Positions 9,926 to 29,843 of a DNA stretch of 64,000 bases are shown piece after piece (within the stretch, counting starts at the first letter, position 1; every line of letters begins with the position of its first letter). This DNA is from Piscinibacter sp. XHJ-5 (lineage in GTDB: Bacteria; Pseudomonadota; Gammaproteobacteria; Burkholderiales; Burkholderiaceae_C): the NCBI RefSeq assembly GCF_029855045.1, contig NZ_CP123228.1, positions 434,001 to 498,000 on the forward strand, in the 5' to 3' direction. Both the position numbers and the translations under genes were made by a program. The notes below the pieces were generated by a model. That model worked only from the letters and a program-made list of their open reading frames with translations, had not been told where the DNA came from and did not search any database.

Positions 9926-10188
9926 GCGCTTCAGGGTGGCATGGTTTTTGACCACCCCGAGAGCAGCTGGGGACGCCTTCGGCGACAATCGAGGGTTTCC
10001 CCAAGTGTTCTCTGATCCGACTGCAGAGAAACGGGTTTGGTCGGGCTTCGGTGCAATGCCGGGGTTGTCCGCCAGCGGTTGGTAGTGGCCAACCACCAAG
10101 CTTCGGGCGCAAGGCCCGAAAGACAGTCGCCGACGGAAGCGCCGCCTCGGCCCGGTGACGCTTCCTGAGACGGAGTGAGAAATCACCT

Positions 10189-14313
<4,125 letters not shown>

Positions 14314-14324
14314 TGACCCACCCC

Positions 14325-14420
14325 CGGAGCGACTTCCTCGCTCGCCCACAAGGGGGCGACGTCAGCGGCCCGGCAACGCCGGATCCGCGGGCGTCCGCTT
14401 GGGAATGCAGTGTTTTTTTT
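14325..14420. repeat. GC-rich intergenic inverted repeat plus T8 tract between rpoB and rpoC
   Basis: The gap holds nested short inverted repeats (for example CGCCC/GGGCG in the region around 14342-14357), then CGGATCCGCGGGCGTCCG, and an uninterrupted run of eight T at 14413-14420 just before the rpoC ribosome-binding site. The first part resembles GC-rich intergenic palindromes also seen at about 39241, 47050 and 59700 in this window. Its function is unknown. Confidence 0.45.
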
Positions 14421-14438
14421 CGGATCTAGGAGAACCCA

Positions 14439-18659
<4,221 letters not shown>

Positions 18660-18678
18660 TCGGGCACCGGTGGTTCGC

Positions 18679-18706
18679 AAAGGGCGACTTCGGTCGCCCT
18701 TTTTTC
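18679..18706 (+). terminator. Terminator after rpoC
   Basis: A 10-bp stem AAAGGGCGAC/GTCGCCCTTT closes a TTCG tetraloop and runs into a T tract. It lies 20 bp after the rpoC stop and ends the rif operon. Confidence 0.93.
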
Positions 18707-18749
18707 TGGCTGAAACGCGGCCGTACCTTCGGGCGCCTAACATTCCGCC

Positions 18750-19118
18750 ATGAACATCGCGCTCATCGCCCACGACCACAAGAAGGACGACATGGTCCTC
18801 GTGGCCAAGGAGTTCGCCGATTTCCTGTCGCGCTGCCACCTGATCGCGACCGGGACGACCGGGGGGCGCCTGCACGCGGAAGCCGGCCTGGAGGTCGAAT
18901 GCATGCTGAGCGGTCCGATGGGCGGTGACCTGCAGATCGGCGCGCGGCTGTCGGTGGGCCAGATCGACGCGGTCATCTTCCTGCGCGACCCGATGACGCC
19001 TCAACCCCACGAGCCGGACATCAACGCATTGGTGCGTGCCTGTGACGTGCACAACGTCCCCTGCGCCACCAACGTGGCCGGGGCACGGCTGCTGCTGGCG
19101 GAGCTCAGCCGGCGCTGA
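18750..19118 (+). CDS. mgsA: Methylglyoxal synthase
   Basis: This 122-aa enzyme converts dihydroxyacetone phosphate to methylglyoxal and phosphate, a bypass that relieves sugar-phosphate stress. Key residues are in place: His8-Asp9-His10, ATGTTG (33-38), the catalytic Asp60 in SGPMGGD and the His87/Asp90 pair in PHEPD. The protein is shorter than E. coli MgsA because it lacks the N-terminal extension. It sits between rpoC and the str operon, which is not its place in most relatives. Its 3' end overlaps the convergent PIN gene by 14 bp. Confidence 0.93.
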   Translation: MNIALIAHDHKKDDMVLVAKEFADFLSRCHLIATGTTGGRLHAEAGLEVECMLSGPMGGDLQIGARLSVGQIDAVIFLRDPMTPQPHEPDINALVRACDVHNVPCATNVAGARLLLAELSRR

Positions 19119-19590
19119 ACGACGACGCCCAGGCGTCGGGGGTGAGCACGTCGAGCCCGAGCGGCCGTACACGTCGCGCGAGCTTCAGCACGGCCTTGTC
19201 GCGGCTGACCAGCCAACGGCTGCGGTGCGCCAGGGCGAGATCCACGAACTTCTGGTCGTCGGGGTCGGTGCACCGGATGCGGGTCGCCGTGCCCGAGAGC
19301 GCTACCGGCTCGACCAGCGTGACGTGGCCCTCCCACGCTTGCCACAACGCTCGCACATCGGGCTGCCGCGCGCCGGCGATCCCGCGGGCCAGGACATGAG
19401 CGAGCTCGTCCCGCATTGGGGCACTGGCGAGCCAGCGCACACTACCGGACTCGAATCGCCGGGCCCACGCTGCGCACAAAGGGTCGCGAAAGACGAGCCA
19501 TGCCAGCACGGCATTGGTGTCGAGGACCACGCCCGGAGCTTCCGTGGTCCGGACGGTGGAATGGGCGGGCGACGGTTCGGGCAACAGCAT
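19105..19590 (-). CDS. PIN-domain protein (putative VapC-like/COG1569 ribonuclease)
   Basis: The 161-aa protein has a single PIN nuclease fold. The acidic residues expected at the metal site are visible: Asp24 in VVLDTN, Glu62 in RDELAHV, Asp111/112 in [12 protein letters not shown] and Asp131 in VSRDK. This matches the PIN family annotated as putative toxin components of toxin-antitoxin systems. No antitoxin gene lies on either side: upstream is the str promoter region and downstream is mgsA. So it is either an orphan toxin-like RNase or a housekeeping PIN protein. It is antisense to the surrounding operons. Confidence 0.82.
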   Translation of the reverse strand: MLLPEPSPAHSTVRTTEAPGVVLDTNAVLAWLVFRDPLCAAWARRFESGSVRWLASAPMRDELAHVLARGIAGARQPDVRALWQAWEGHVTLVEPVALSGTATRIRCTDPDDQKFVDLALAHRSRWLVSRDKAVLKLARRVRPLGLDVLTPDAWASSFSAG

Positions 19591-19616
19591 TGCAGGGGCT
19601 TTGCGGCCACGTTCTA

Positions 19617-19645
19617 TTGCGACGGGGGGTTCACCCGAATATAAT
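19617..19645 (+). promoter_or_regulatory. Candidate str operon promoter (rpsL)
   Basis: TTGCGA (19617-19622), a 17-bp spacer and a perfect TATAAT (19640-19645) lie 145 bp upstream of the rpsL start. Transcription would begin near 19652, giving a leader of about 140 nt. It lies just outside the PIN gene, in the opposite direction. Confidence 0.8.
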
Positions 19646-19790
19646 CGAGGGCTTTTCGGCAGATTCTGCTGCGCTCTTTGTCGGGCGGCTCACCAGGGAC
19701 CTTCTCCTGGCCTTCGAGCCTTCCCCTCCCACTGAGGCGCTTCGACGTTTCGCCGGAAACGAAGTGACTTCAAACGGGAACAAGTTACCT

Positions 19791-20168
19791 ATGCCAACCA
19801 TCAACCAACTCGTGCGTCACGGTCGCGAGACCGAGGCCACGAAGTCCAAATCGCCGGCGATGCAGGGCAGCCCCCAGCGCCGCGGCGTGTGTACCCGCGT
19901 GTACACCACGACTCCGAAGAAGCCGAACTCAGCGCTTCGCAAGGTCGCCAAGGTGCGCCTGACCAATGGCTTCGAGGTCATCTCGTACATCGGCGGCGAA
20001 GGCCACAACCTGCAGGAGCACAGCGTCGTGCTGGTGCGCGGCGGCCGGGTCAAGGACCTGCCGGGCGTGCGCTACCACATCGTGCGCGGGTCGCTGGACC
20101 TGCAAGGCGTCAAGGACCGCAAGCAGGCGCGTTCGAAGTACGGCGCCAAGCGGCCCAAGAAGGCCTAA
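19791..20168 (+). CDS. rpsL: 30S ribosomal protein S12
   Basis: This 125-aa decoding-centre protein carries the streptomycin loci in wild-type form ([12 protein letters not shown] with Lys43/44, and GGRVKDLPG with Lys88 and Asp89). The frame is open upstream, but [12 protein letters not shown] is the universal S12 start. It opens the str operon. A 150-bp gap to rpsG follows, the position where E. coli S7 binds its own mRNA. Confidence 0.99.
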   Translation: MPTINQLVRHGRETEATKSKSPAMQGSPQRRGVCTRVYTTTPKKPNSALRKVAKVRLTNGFEVISYIGGEGHNLQEHSVVLVRGGRVKDLPGVRYHIVRGSLDLQGVKDRKQARSKYGAKRPKKA

Positions 20169-20318
20169 GAGAAGACATCGAGTTGCCATCGTCGGCTGCC
20201 AAGCTGGACGAGGCGTGTTTCGGCAGCAAAAGCCGAGTAAGTGGGCGGCCCCAGAAGTCGGTGGCTGCCCGAGGCAAGGGCGAAGGCCCGAGCCAGCTGA
20301 AGACAAAGGAAGAGTGAA

Positions 20319-20789
20319 ATGCCACGTCGTCGCGAAGTCCCCAAGCGCGAGATCCTGCCCGATCCGAAGTTCGGTTCCATCGACCTGTCCAAGTTCATGA
20401 ACGTCATCATGGAATCGGGCAAGAAGGCGGTCGCCGAGCGCATCATCTACGGCGCGCTCGAGCAGGTGGAGAAGAAGTCCGGCAAGGATCCGCTGGAGGT
20501 CTTTACCGTCGCGCTGAACAACATCAAGCCGATGGTCGAAGTGAAGTCACGCCGTGTCGGCGGTGCGAACTACCAAGTTCCCGTGGAAGTTCGTCCCGTG
20601 CGCCGCGTGGCCCTGGCCATGCGCTGGCTGAAGGAGTCGGCGCGCAAGCGTGGCGAGAAGTCGATGGCGCAGCGCCTGGCCAATGAGCTGCTCGAGGCAG
20701 TCGAAGGCCGTGGCGGCGCGATGAAGAAGCGTGACGAAGTGCACCGCATGGCCGAGGCCAACAAGGCCTTCTCGCACTTCCGCTTCTGA
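20319..20789 (+). CDS. rpsG: 30S ribosomal protein S7
   Basis: This 156-aa protein nucleates assembly of the 30S head and contacts E-site tRNA. It shows [20 protein letters not shown] at the N-terminus, the beta-hairpin [14 protein letters not shown] and the C-terminal [24 protein letters not shown] precedes the ATG. In E. coli S7 represses its own cistron; the 150-nt rpsL-rpsG spacer leaves room for this, but the fold was not resolved here. Confidence 0.99.
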   Translation: MPRRREVPKREILPDPKFGSIDLSKFMNVIMESGKKAVAERIIYGALEQVEKKSGKDPLEVFTVALNNIKPMVEVKSRRVGGANYQVPVEVRPVRRVALAMRWLKESARKRGEKSMAQRLANELLEAVEGRGGAMKKRDEVHRMAEANKAFSHFRF

Positions 20790-20811
20790 AGACCATCCAC
20801 TGATTCCCTTC

Positions 20812-20848
20812 GGCCGCTCTTCGGGTTAATCCTAGCCCGCGAGCGGCC
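20812..20848 (+). promoter_or_regulatory. Intercistronic hairpin between rpsG and fusA
   Basis: GGCCGCTC (20812-20819) pairs with GAGCGGCC (20841-20848), with an inner CGGG/CCCG pairing. It has no T tract, so it is more likely an mRNA processing or stability element than a terminator. Confidence 0.55.
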
Positions 20849-20868
20849 CCTGTATTTGGAGTGACACC

Positions 20869-22971
<2,103 letters not shown>

Positions 22972-22990
22972 TCAACAAGTTAGACGAGCC

Positions 22991-23051
22991 GGTCTTCGGC
23001 GGGGCGCCGTTCGCTACCGGTGGCGAACGAATCAACACCTCGCCGGAGACC
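22991..23051 (+). promoter_or_regulatory. Long stem-loop in the fusA-tuf2 gap
   Basis: The 14-nt strand at 22991-23004 pairs along its whole length with 23038-23051 (two G-U pairs). It encloses a second perfect 7-bp stem, CGTTCGC (23008-23014) with GCGAACG (23023-23029). No T tract follows. It lies 43 nt before tuf2 and could adjust the EF-Tu to EF-G ratio through processing or pausing. Confidence 0.6.
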
Positions 23052-23094
23052 TTAAACACCACACTGGACTGCTCTTTGATACGGAGAATCTGAA

Positions 23095-24285
<1,191 letters not shown>

Positions 24286-24385
24286 ATGCATGACACGGTC
24301 GGCCGTCGTCCAAGGGCGGCGGGCCGGCCGTCCGGTGCACCACATGTCGCGGCCTCGGGACCGCATCGCTCTTTAAGGAACCGTC

Positions 24386-24697
24386 ATGCAAAAGCAAAAG
24401 ATCCGCATTCGCCTGAAGGCGTTTGACTACAAGCTGATCGACCAGTCAGCGCTGGAAATCGTCGACACCGCCAAGCGCACCGGTGCGATCGTCAAGGGCC
24501 CGGTGCCCTTGCCGACCCGCATGCAGCGCTTCGACATCCTGCGCTCGCCGCACGTGAACAAGACCAGCCGCGATCAGTTCGAGATCCGCACCCATCAGCG
24601 CCTGATGGACATCGTCGACCCGACCGACAAGACGGTCGATGCGCTGATGAAGCTGGACCTGCCGGCGGGCGTCGACGTCGAGATCAAGCTGCAGTAA
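24386..24697 (+). CDS. rpsJ: 30S ribosomal protein S10 / NusE
   Basis: This 103-aa protein has a ribosomal role and also acts as NusE, binding NusB and the NusG KOW domain. The N-terminus is [18 protein letters not shown], and the loop [20 protein letters not shown] is conserved. AAGGAA precedes the ATG. It begins the S10 operon, but is separated from rplC by 150 bp holding a second promoter and hairpins. Confidence 0.99.
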   Translation: MQKQKIRIRLKAFDYKLIDQSALEIVDTAKRTGAIVKGPVPLPTRMQRFDILRSPHVNKTSRDQFEIRTHQRLMDIVDPTDKTVDALMKLDLPAGVDVEIKLQ

Positions 24698-24709
24698 GAG
24701 CCGGCGCGG

Positions 24710-24737
24710 TTGCGGGGGAACCCGCATCTGCTACAAT
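24710..24737 (+). promoter_or_regulatory. Candidate internal promoter before rplC
   Basis: TTGCGG (24710-24715), a 16-bp spacer and TACAAT (24732-24737) start 13 bp after the rpsJ stop. The -10 matches the consensus at five of six positions. The predicted transcript would start near 24744 and run through three hairpins to rplC. Confidence 0.6.
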
Positions 24738-24750
24738 CGCCGGCTTTCCG

Positions 24751-24835
24751 CAAGGTGCCCTACGGGGTGCCTTGCACCACAGTCAGCCCAGCCAATCGAT
24801 GTTGGGCGTTCGAAACAAAGGCTCCGATTCGGAGC
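24751..24835 (+). promoter_or_regulatory. Structured leader of rplC (three hairpins)
   Basis: Hairpin 1 pairs CAAGGTGCCC (24751-24760) with GGGTGCCTTG (24765-24774) around a TACG tetraloop closed by C-G, a very stable UNCG-type loop. Hairpin 2 pairs GCCCA (24786-24790) with TGGGC (24803-24807). Hairpin 3 pairs GCTCCG (24821-24826) with CGGAGC (24830-24835), seven bases before GAG-containing sequence and the rplC start at 24848. In E. coli L4 regulates the S10 leader; whether this leader plays that part is unknown. Confidence 0.5.
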
Positions 24836-24847
24836 TGGAGAAAAACC

Positions 24848-25519
24848 ATGAGTCTTAGCAATCGCCTCGGATTGCTGGGCCGCAAGGTGGGCATGATGCG
24901 CATCTTCACGGACGACGGCGACGCCGTTCCCGTGACCGTGCTCGACGTGTCGAACAACCGCGTGACCCAGGTCAAGACCGCAGAGACCGACGGCTACAGC
25001 GCCATCCAAGTGGCGTTCGGAACGCGCAAGGCCTCGCGCGTGAGCAAGCCGGAAGCGGGTCACCTTGCGAAGGCCGGCGTCGAGGCCGGGGAGATCCTCA
25101 AGGAATTCCGTGTCGCGGCCGATGTGGCCGCCGGCTTCAAGCCCGGCGCCCAGATCCCCGTGACGACATTCGCCGTGGGCCAGTTGGTGGACGTGCAGGG
25201 CACTTCCATCGGCAAGGGCTACGCCGGCACCATCAAGCGCCACAACTTCCGCTCGCAGCGCGCGTCGCACGGCAACAGCCGTTCGCATAACGTGCCGGGC
25301 TCGATCTCGATGGCGCAGGACCCGGGCCGCGTGTTTCCGGGCAAGAAGATGACGGGCCATCTCGGTGACGTCACCAAGACCGTGCAGAACCTCGACATCG
25401 TGCGAGTCGACGAAGCCCGCCAGCTGCTGCTGGTGCGCGGCGCCGTGCCGGGTGCAAAGAACGGCCATGTGGTCGTCAGCCCCGCCGTCAAGGTCAAGGC
25501 CAAGAAAGGAGCCCAGTGA
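24848..25519 (+). CDS. rplC: 50S ribosomal protein L3
   Basis: This 223-aa protein reaches toward the peptidyl-transferase centre. [20 protein letters not shown] is the normal start; the frame is open upstream, but that part is leader. The extended loop region [20 protein letters not shown] and [15 protein letters not shown] are conserved. Its stop overlaps the rplD start by one base. Confidence 0.98.
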   Translation: MSLSNRLGLLGRKVGMMRIFTDDGDAVPVTVLDVSNNRVTQVKTAETDGYSAIQVAFGTRKASRVSKPEAGHLAKAGVEAGEILKEFRVAADVAAGFKPGAQIPVTTFAVGQLVDVQGTSIGKGYAGTIKRHNFRSQRASHGNSRSHNVPGSISMAQDPGRVFPGKKMTGHLGDVTKTVQNLDIVRVDEARQLLLVRGAVPGAKNGHVVVSPAVKVKAKKGAQ

Positions 25520-26139
25520 TGCAGCTCGAGCTCCTGAATGAACAGGGTCAGGCGACGGCCAAGGTCGACGCGCCGGACACCGTGTTTGCCCGTGACTACA
25601 ACGAAGCGCTGGTGCACCAGGTCGTCGTCGCCTTCCAGGCGAACGCGCGCCAGGGCACCCGTGCCCAGCTCGACCGCGCGCAGGTCAAGCACTCGACCAA
25701 GAAGCCGTGGCGTCAAAAGGGCACGGGCCGCGCCCGCGCGGGCATGACCTCGTCGCCCCTGTGGCGCGGGGGCGGTCGCATCTTCCCGAACAGCCCCGAC
25801 GAGAATTTCACGCAGAAGGTCAACAAGAAGATGTACCGCGCCGGCATGGCCGCCATCTTCTCGCAGCTGGCCCGTGAAGGACGCCTCGCCGTGGTCGATT
25901 CGATCAGCGTGGATGCGCCCAAGACCAAGCTGCTGGCGCAGAAGCTCAAGTCCATGGGGCTCGACTCCGTGCTGGTGATCGCCGACCAGGTCGACGACAA
26001 CCTGCTGCTTGCTTCGCGCAACCTCGCCAACGTGCTGGTGGTGGAGCCGCGCTACGCCGATCCGCTGTCGCTGGTCTTCTACAAGAAGGTGCTGGTGACC
26101 AAGGGTGCGATCGAGCAACTCAAGGAGATGCTGGCATGA
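25519..26139 (+). CDS. rplD: 50S ribosomal protein L4
   Basis: This 206-aa protein lines the exit tunnel with its long loop ([20 protein letters not shown]). An in-frame GTG at 25516 precedes the ATG by one codon. I chose the ATG because [10 protein letters not shown] is the standard start and AAGGAG lies eight bases before it. The ATG overlaps the rplC stop (TGATG), so translation is coupled. Its end overlaps rplW by four bases. Confidence 0.97.
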   Translation: MQLELLNEQGQATAKVDAPDTVFARDYNEALVHQVVVAFQANARQGTRAQLDRAQVKHSTKKPWRQKGTGRARAGMTSSPLWRGGGRIFPNSPDENFTQKVNKKMYRAGMAAIFSQLAREGRLAVVDSISVDAPKTKLLAQKLKSMGLDSVLVIADQVDDNLLLASRNLANVLVVEPRYADPLSLVFYKKVLVTKGAIEQLKEMLA

Positions 26140-26447
26140 CCACCAAATTCGATGAGAGCCGCCTGGCCCAGGTGCTGGTGGCGCCGATCGTGTCCGAAAA
26201 GGCCACGATGATCGCCGAGAAGCAGAACCAGGTGCTGTTCAAGGTCCTGCGCGACGCGACCAAACCCGAGATCAAGGCCGCCGTTGAGCTGATGTTCAAG
26301 GTGGAGGTCGCCTCGGTCCAGACCGTCACGCAAAAGGGCAAGGTCAAGCGCTTCGGCCGCTCCATCGGTCGCCGCGACCACGTCAAGAAGGCGTATGTCG
26401 CGCTGAAGCCGGGCCAGGAGCTCAACTTCTCCGGGGAGGCCGCGTAA
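26136..26447 (+). CDS. rplW: 50S ribosomal protein L23
   Basis: This 103-aa protein sits at the tunnel exit and docks trigger factor and [25 protein letters not shown] at the N-terminal half is the family signature. The ATG overlaps the rplD stop as ATGA, and the stop overlaps the rplB start by one base, so rplD, rplW and rplB are tightly coupled. Confidence 0.98.
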   Translation: MTTKFDESRLAQVLVAPIVSEKATMIAEKQNQVLFKVLRDATKPEIKAAVELMFKVEVASVQTVTQKGKVKRFGRSIGRRDHVKKAYVALKPGQELNFSGEAA

Positions 26448-27271
26448 TGGCCGTCATCAAAGTCAAGCCGACTTCGCCGGGCCGCCGCGCCGTGGTGAAG
26501 GTGGTGCACAAGCACCTGCACAAGGGCAAGCCCGAAGCCTCGCTGCTCGAGCCGCAGTTCCAGCATGCCGGCCGCAACAACAACGGCCACATCACGATGC
26601 GCCACAAGGGCGGTGGGCACAAGCACCACTACCGCGTCGTCGATTTTGTCCGCAACAAGGACGGCATTCCGGCGAAGGTCGAGCGCATCGAGTACGACCC
26701 GAACCGCACGGCCCACATCGCGCTGGTGTGCTACGCGGATGGCGAACGTCGCTACATCATCGCGCCGCGCGGCCTGGAAGTCGGCGCCACGGTGCTGAGC
26801 GGCGCCGAGGCGCCGATCAAGGCCGGCAACACGCTGCCCATTCGCAACATCCCCGTGGGCTCCACGATCCACGCGGTCGAGCTGTTGCCTGGTAAAGGCG
26901 CGCAGGTCGCCCGCTCGGCCGGCACCTCGGTGACCCTGCTGGCGCGCGAAGGCACCTATGCGCAGCTGCGCCTGCGCTCGGGTGAGGTGCGCCGCATCCA
27001 TATCGACTGCCGCGCCACGATCGGAGAGGTGTCGAACGAAGAGCACAACCTGCAGCAGTACGGCAAGGCCGGTGCGATCCGCTGGAAGGGCATCCGCCCG
27101 ACCGTTCGTGGCGTGGCCATGAACCCCGTGGATCACCCGCACGGCGGTGGCGAAGGCCGCACCGGTGAAGGCCAGGTCCCCGTGTCCCCCTGGAACACGA
27201 TGACCAAGGGCTACCGCACTCGCAACAACAAGCGCACGCAGACGTTCATCGTCTCGCGTCGCAAGAAGTAA
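26447..27271 (+). CDS. rplB: 50S ribosomal protein L2
   Basis: This 274-aa protein is required for subunit association and the peptidyl-transferase centre. Conserved stretches include [20 protein letters not shown], the central [14 protein letters not shown] and the C-terminal [19 protein letters not shown], whose His is the functionally important one. GGGGAGG lies at the right distance inside the rplW end. Confidence 0.99.
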   Translation: MAVIKVKPTSPGRRAVVKVVHKHLHKGKPEASLLEPQFQHAGRNNNGHITMRHKGGGHKHHYRVVDFVRNKDGIPAKVERIEYDPNRTAHIALVCYADGERRYIIAPRGLEVGATVLSGAEAPIKAGNTLPIRNIPVGSTIHAVELLPGKGAQVARSAGTSVTLLAREGTYAQLRLRSGEVRRIHIDCRATIGEVSNEEHNLQQYGKAGAIRWKGIRPTVRGVAMNPVDHPHGGGEGRTGEGQVPVSPWNTMTKGYRTRNNKRTQTFIVSRRKK

Positions 27272-27280
27272 GGAGCCGAC

Positions 27281-27559
27281 ATGACGCGCTCACTGAAAAA
27301 GGGTCCCTTCGTCGACCATCACCTGATGGCCAAGGTCGACAAGGCCGCTGCCGTGAAGGACAAGAAGCCGATCAAGACCTGGTCGCGCCGCTCGACGATC
27401 CTTCCCGACTTCATCGGGTTGACGATCGCCGTCCACAACGGCAAGCAGCATGTGCCTGTGTACGTCACCGACCAGATGGTCGGCCACAAGCTCGGTGAAT
27501 TTGCGCTCACGCGCACGTTCAAGGGGCACCCGGCCGACAAGAAGGCCGCGAAGAAATAA
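27281..27559 (+). CDS. rpsS: 30S ribosomal protein S19
   Basis: This 92-aa head protein is complete: [19 protein letters not shown] at the start, [20 protein letters not shown] in the middle and [19 protein letters not shown] at the end. AAGGAG precedes the ATG, nine bases after rplB. Confidence 0.99.
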   Translation: MTRSLKKGPFVDHHLMAKVDKAAAVKDKKPIKTWSRRSTILPDFIGLTIAVHNGKQHVPVYVTDQMVGHKLGEFALTRTFKGHPADKKAAKK

Positions 27560-27568
27560 GGATCGATG

Positions 27569-27898
27569 ATGGAAACCCGTTCAATCGTTCGCGGTGTCCG
27601 CCTGTCTGCCGACAAGGGTCGGCTGGTGGCAGACATGATCCGCGGCAAGAAGGTGGACCAGGCCATCAACATCCTGACGTTCACCCCCAAGAAGGCCGCC
27701 GGCATCATCAAGAAGGCTCTGGAGTCCGCGATCGCGAACGCCGAGCACAACGACGGTGCCGACATCGACGAGCTCAAGGTCAAGACGATCTATGTCGAGC
27801 AGGGCGCCACGCTGAAGCGCTTCTCCGCGCGCGCCAAGGGCCGCGGCAACCGCATCAGCAAGCCGACCTGCCACATCTTCGTGACGGTCGGGAACTGA
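27569..27898 (+). CDS. rplV: 50S ribosomal protein L22
   Basis: This 109-aa protein has a tunnel-lining hairpin near [20 protein letters not shown]. Two ATGs are adjacent (27566 and 27569); the second gives [11 protein letters not shown], the usual start, and better spacing to [25 protein letters not shown] is a hallmark of the family. Confidence 0.97.
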   Translation: METRSIVRGVRLSADKGRLVADMIRGKKVDQAINILTFTPKKAAGIIKKALESAIANAEHNDGADIDELKVKTIYVEQGATLKRFSARAKGRGNRISKPTCHIFVTVGN

Positions 27899-27907
27899 AG
27901 GAAGACC

Positions 27908-28798
27908 ATGGGACAAAAGATTCATCCGGTTGGCTTCCGCCTCCCCGTCACGCGCAACTGGGCGTCGCGCTGGTACGCGTCGAACCAGAACTTCGCGGGC
28001 ATGCTGGCCGAAGACCTGAAGGTTCGCGACTACCTCAAGACGCGGCTGAAGAGCGCCGCGGTCTCGCGCATCCTCATCGAGCGCCCCGCCAAGAACGCCC
28101 GCATCACCATCTTCTCGGCCCGTCCGGGTGTCGTGATCGGCAAGAAGGGCGAGGACATCGAGAACCTGAAGGCCGAGCTGACGCGCCGTTTGGGCGTGCC
28201 GGTGGCCGTGAACATCGAGGAAGTGCGCAAGCCCGAGATCGATGCTCAGCTCATCGCCGACAGCATCACCCAGCAGCTCGAGAAGCGCATCATGTTCCGC
28301 CGCGCCATGAAGCGCGCCATGCAGAACGCGATGCGCCTGGGTGCGCAGGGCATCAAGATCATGTCGTCGGGCCGCCTGAACGGCATCGAAATCGCCCGCT
28401 GCGAGTGGTATCGCGAAGGTCGCGTGCCCCTTCACACGCTGAAGGCCGACATCGACTACGGCTTCTCGGAAGCCAAGACCACCTATGGCGTCATCGGCGT
28501 CAAGTGCTGGGTCTATCGCGGCGACCGACTGGCTCACGGCGAAGCCCCTGGCGTGCAGGCGCCGGCGCAAGAAGAAGAGCGCCGTCCACGCCGTCCGGCC
28601 CGTCCGGGCGACCGTCCCGGCGGCGATCGCCGGGGTCCGCCCCCGGGCCGTGGTGGCGACCGCGCGCCGCGTCAGGCTGGTGCACCGGTCGAAGGCGCTG
28701 ACAAGCCGGCCGAGGCCGGCGGCGCCGATGCGCCCAAGGGCCCGGCGGTCAAGCGCGTGCGCAAGGTCGCCGCGCCGGGAACCGGCAAAGGAGAATAA
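27908..28798 (+). CDS. rpsC: 30S ribosomal protein S3 with long C-terminal tail
   Basis: This 296-aa protein lines the mRNA entry channel and contributes helicase activity. The core is normal: [20 protein letters not shown], the KH-domain GXXG in [14 protein letters not shown], and [19 protein letters not shown]. After about residue 211 it carries an extra low-complexity tail of roughly 85 residues. The tail is rich in Arg, Gly, Pro and Ala, then acidic, then basic ([15 protein letters not shown]). E. coli S3 has only about 20 residues there. Extended S3 tails occur in beta-proteobacteria; the role is unknown. Confidence 0.97.
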   Translation: MGQKIHPVGFRLPVTRNWASRWYASNQNFAGMLAEDLKVRDYLKTRLKSAAVSRILIERPAKNARITIFSARPGVVIGKKGEDIENLKAELTRRLGVPVAVNIEEVRKPEIDAQLIADSITQQLEKRIMFRRAMKRAMQNAMRLGAQGIKIMSSGRLNGIEIARCEWYREGRVPLHTLKADIDYGFSEAKTTYGVIGVKCWVYRGDRLAHGEAPGVQAPAQEEERRPRRPARPGDRPGGDRRGPPPGRGGDRAPRQAGAPVEGADKPAEAGGADAPKGPAVKRVRKVAAPGTGKGE

Positions 28799-28800
28799 GC

Positions 28801-29217
28801 ATGCTGCAACCCGCACGCAGAAAATTCCGCAAGGAACAGAAGGGCCGCAACACCGGCATCGCCACCCGCGGCGCGAACGTGTCGTTCGGTGACTTCGGTC
28901 TCAAGGCCACCGAGCGCGGCCGTCTGACCGCGCGCCAGATCGAAGCTGCCCGTCGCGCGATCTCGCGCCACGTGAAGCGTGGCGGCCGCATCTGGATCCG
29001 CATCTTTCCGGACAAGCCCATCTCGCAGAAGCCGGCCGAAGTCCGCATGGGCAACGGCAAGGGCAACCCCGAGTACTACGTGGCCGAGATCCAGCCCGGC
29101 AAGGTGCTGTACGAAATCAATGGCGTGCCTGAGCAACTGGCTCGTGAAGCGTTCCTGCTGGCTTCGGCCAAGCTGCCGCTGAAGACCACCTTCGTGGCTC
29201 GCCAGGTCGGCATGTAA
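28801..29217 (+). CDS. rplP: 50S ribosomal protein L16
   Basis: This 138-aa protein organises the A-site region of 23S r[20 protein letters not shown] is the standard N-terminus, and the central [20 protein letters not shown] and [19 protein letters not shown] are conserved. AAAGGAG lies in the rpsC end, and only 2 bp separate the genes. Confidence 0.99.
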   Translation: MLQPARRKFRKEQKGRNTGIATRGANVSFGDFGLKATERGRLTARQIEAARRAISRHVKRGGRIWIRIFPDKPISQKPAEVRMGNGKGNPEYYVAEIQPGKVLYEINGVPEQLAREAFLLASAKLPLKTTFVARQVGM

Positions 29218-29234
29218 GCCGACGGAGAAACACC

Positions 29235-29435
29235 ATGAAAGCATCTGAACTCCGCAGCAAGGACGTCGCCGGCCTCGAAAAGGAAGTCGCCGACCTGCTG
29301 AAGGCCCATTTCGGCCTGCGCATGCAGAAGGCCACGCAGCAGCTGACGAACCACTCGCAGCTCGGCAAGACCCGCCGCGACATCGCACGCGCCAAGACCA
29401 TCCTCGCGCAGAAGAAGAAGGAGGCCGCCAAGTGA
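29235..29435 (+). CDS. rpmC: 50S ribosomal protein L29
   Basis: This 66-aa, two-helix protein lies near the tunnel exit. [18 protein letters not shown] and the C-terminal [20 protein letters not shown] fit the family. Its stop overlaps the rpsQ start (GTGA). Confidence 0.98.
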   Translation: MKASELRSKDVAGLEKEVADLLKAHFGLRMQKATQQLTNHSQLGKTRRDIARAKTILAQKKKEAAK

Positions 29436-29722
29436 ACGCCGCCACGCAACCGCAAGCCGAAGCCAAGCCGAAGAACACCCGCACGCTGGTGGGCAAGGTC
29501 GTCAGCGACAAGCGCGCCAAGACCATCACGGTGCTGGTCGAGCGTCGCACCAAGCATGAGCTCTACGGCAAGATCGTCGCGAAGTCGAGCAAGTACCACG
29601 CGCACGACGAAAAGGGCGAGTACAAGCTGGGCGACGTGGTCGAGATCGCCGAGAGTCGGCCGATTTCCAAGACCAAGTCGTGGGTCGTGACCCGCCTGGT
29701 GCAAAAGGCCATCGAGGTCTAA
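29432..29722 (+). CDS. rpsQ: 30S ribosomal protein S17
   Basis: This 96-aa OB-fold protein binds 16S rRNA in the body of the 30S subunit. It starts at GTG, with the GTGA overlap to rpmC. The N-terminus carries an extra Asn/Ala/Lys-rich stretch before [20 protein letters not shown]. It ends the S10 part of the cluster; a weak GGGGCC/GGCCCC hairpin follows at about 29737-29757 without a T tract. Confidence 0.97.
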   Translation: MNAATQPQAEAKPKNTRTLVGKVVSDKRAKTITVLVERRTKHELYGKIVAKSSKYHAHDEKGEYKLGDVVEIAESRPISKTKSWVVTRLVQKAIEV

Positions 29723-29843
29723 GAAGTCGACACCCACGGGGCCTTTTGCCGGCCCCGCGCGCCACGGTCGGTTCGCTGGAATACTGGCGGCCGGCCGTTT
29801 TTCGTTGGCTGACACCCTACCCATCCACCATTCGGAGGCGAAC

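Noticed and set aside
19105..19790. A toxin-antitoxin pair at the PIN gene
   Set aside because: No small antitoxin gene is found on either side; only the PIN gene can be supported.
29737..29757. GGGGCC/GGCCCC hairpin after rpsQ as a terminator
   Set aside because: The stem is only six pairs and no T tract follows, so it is not listed as a terminator.
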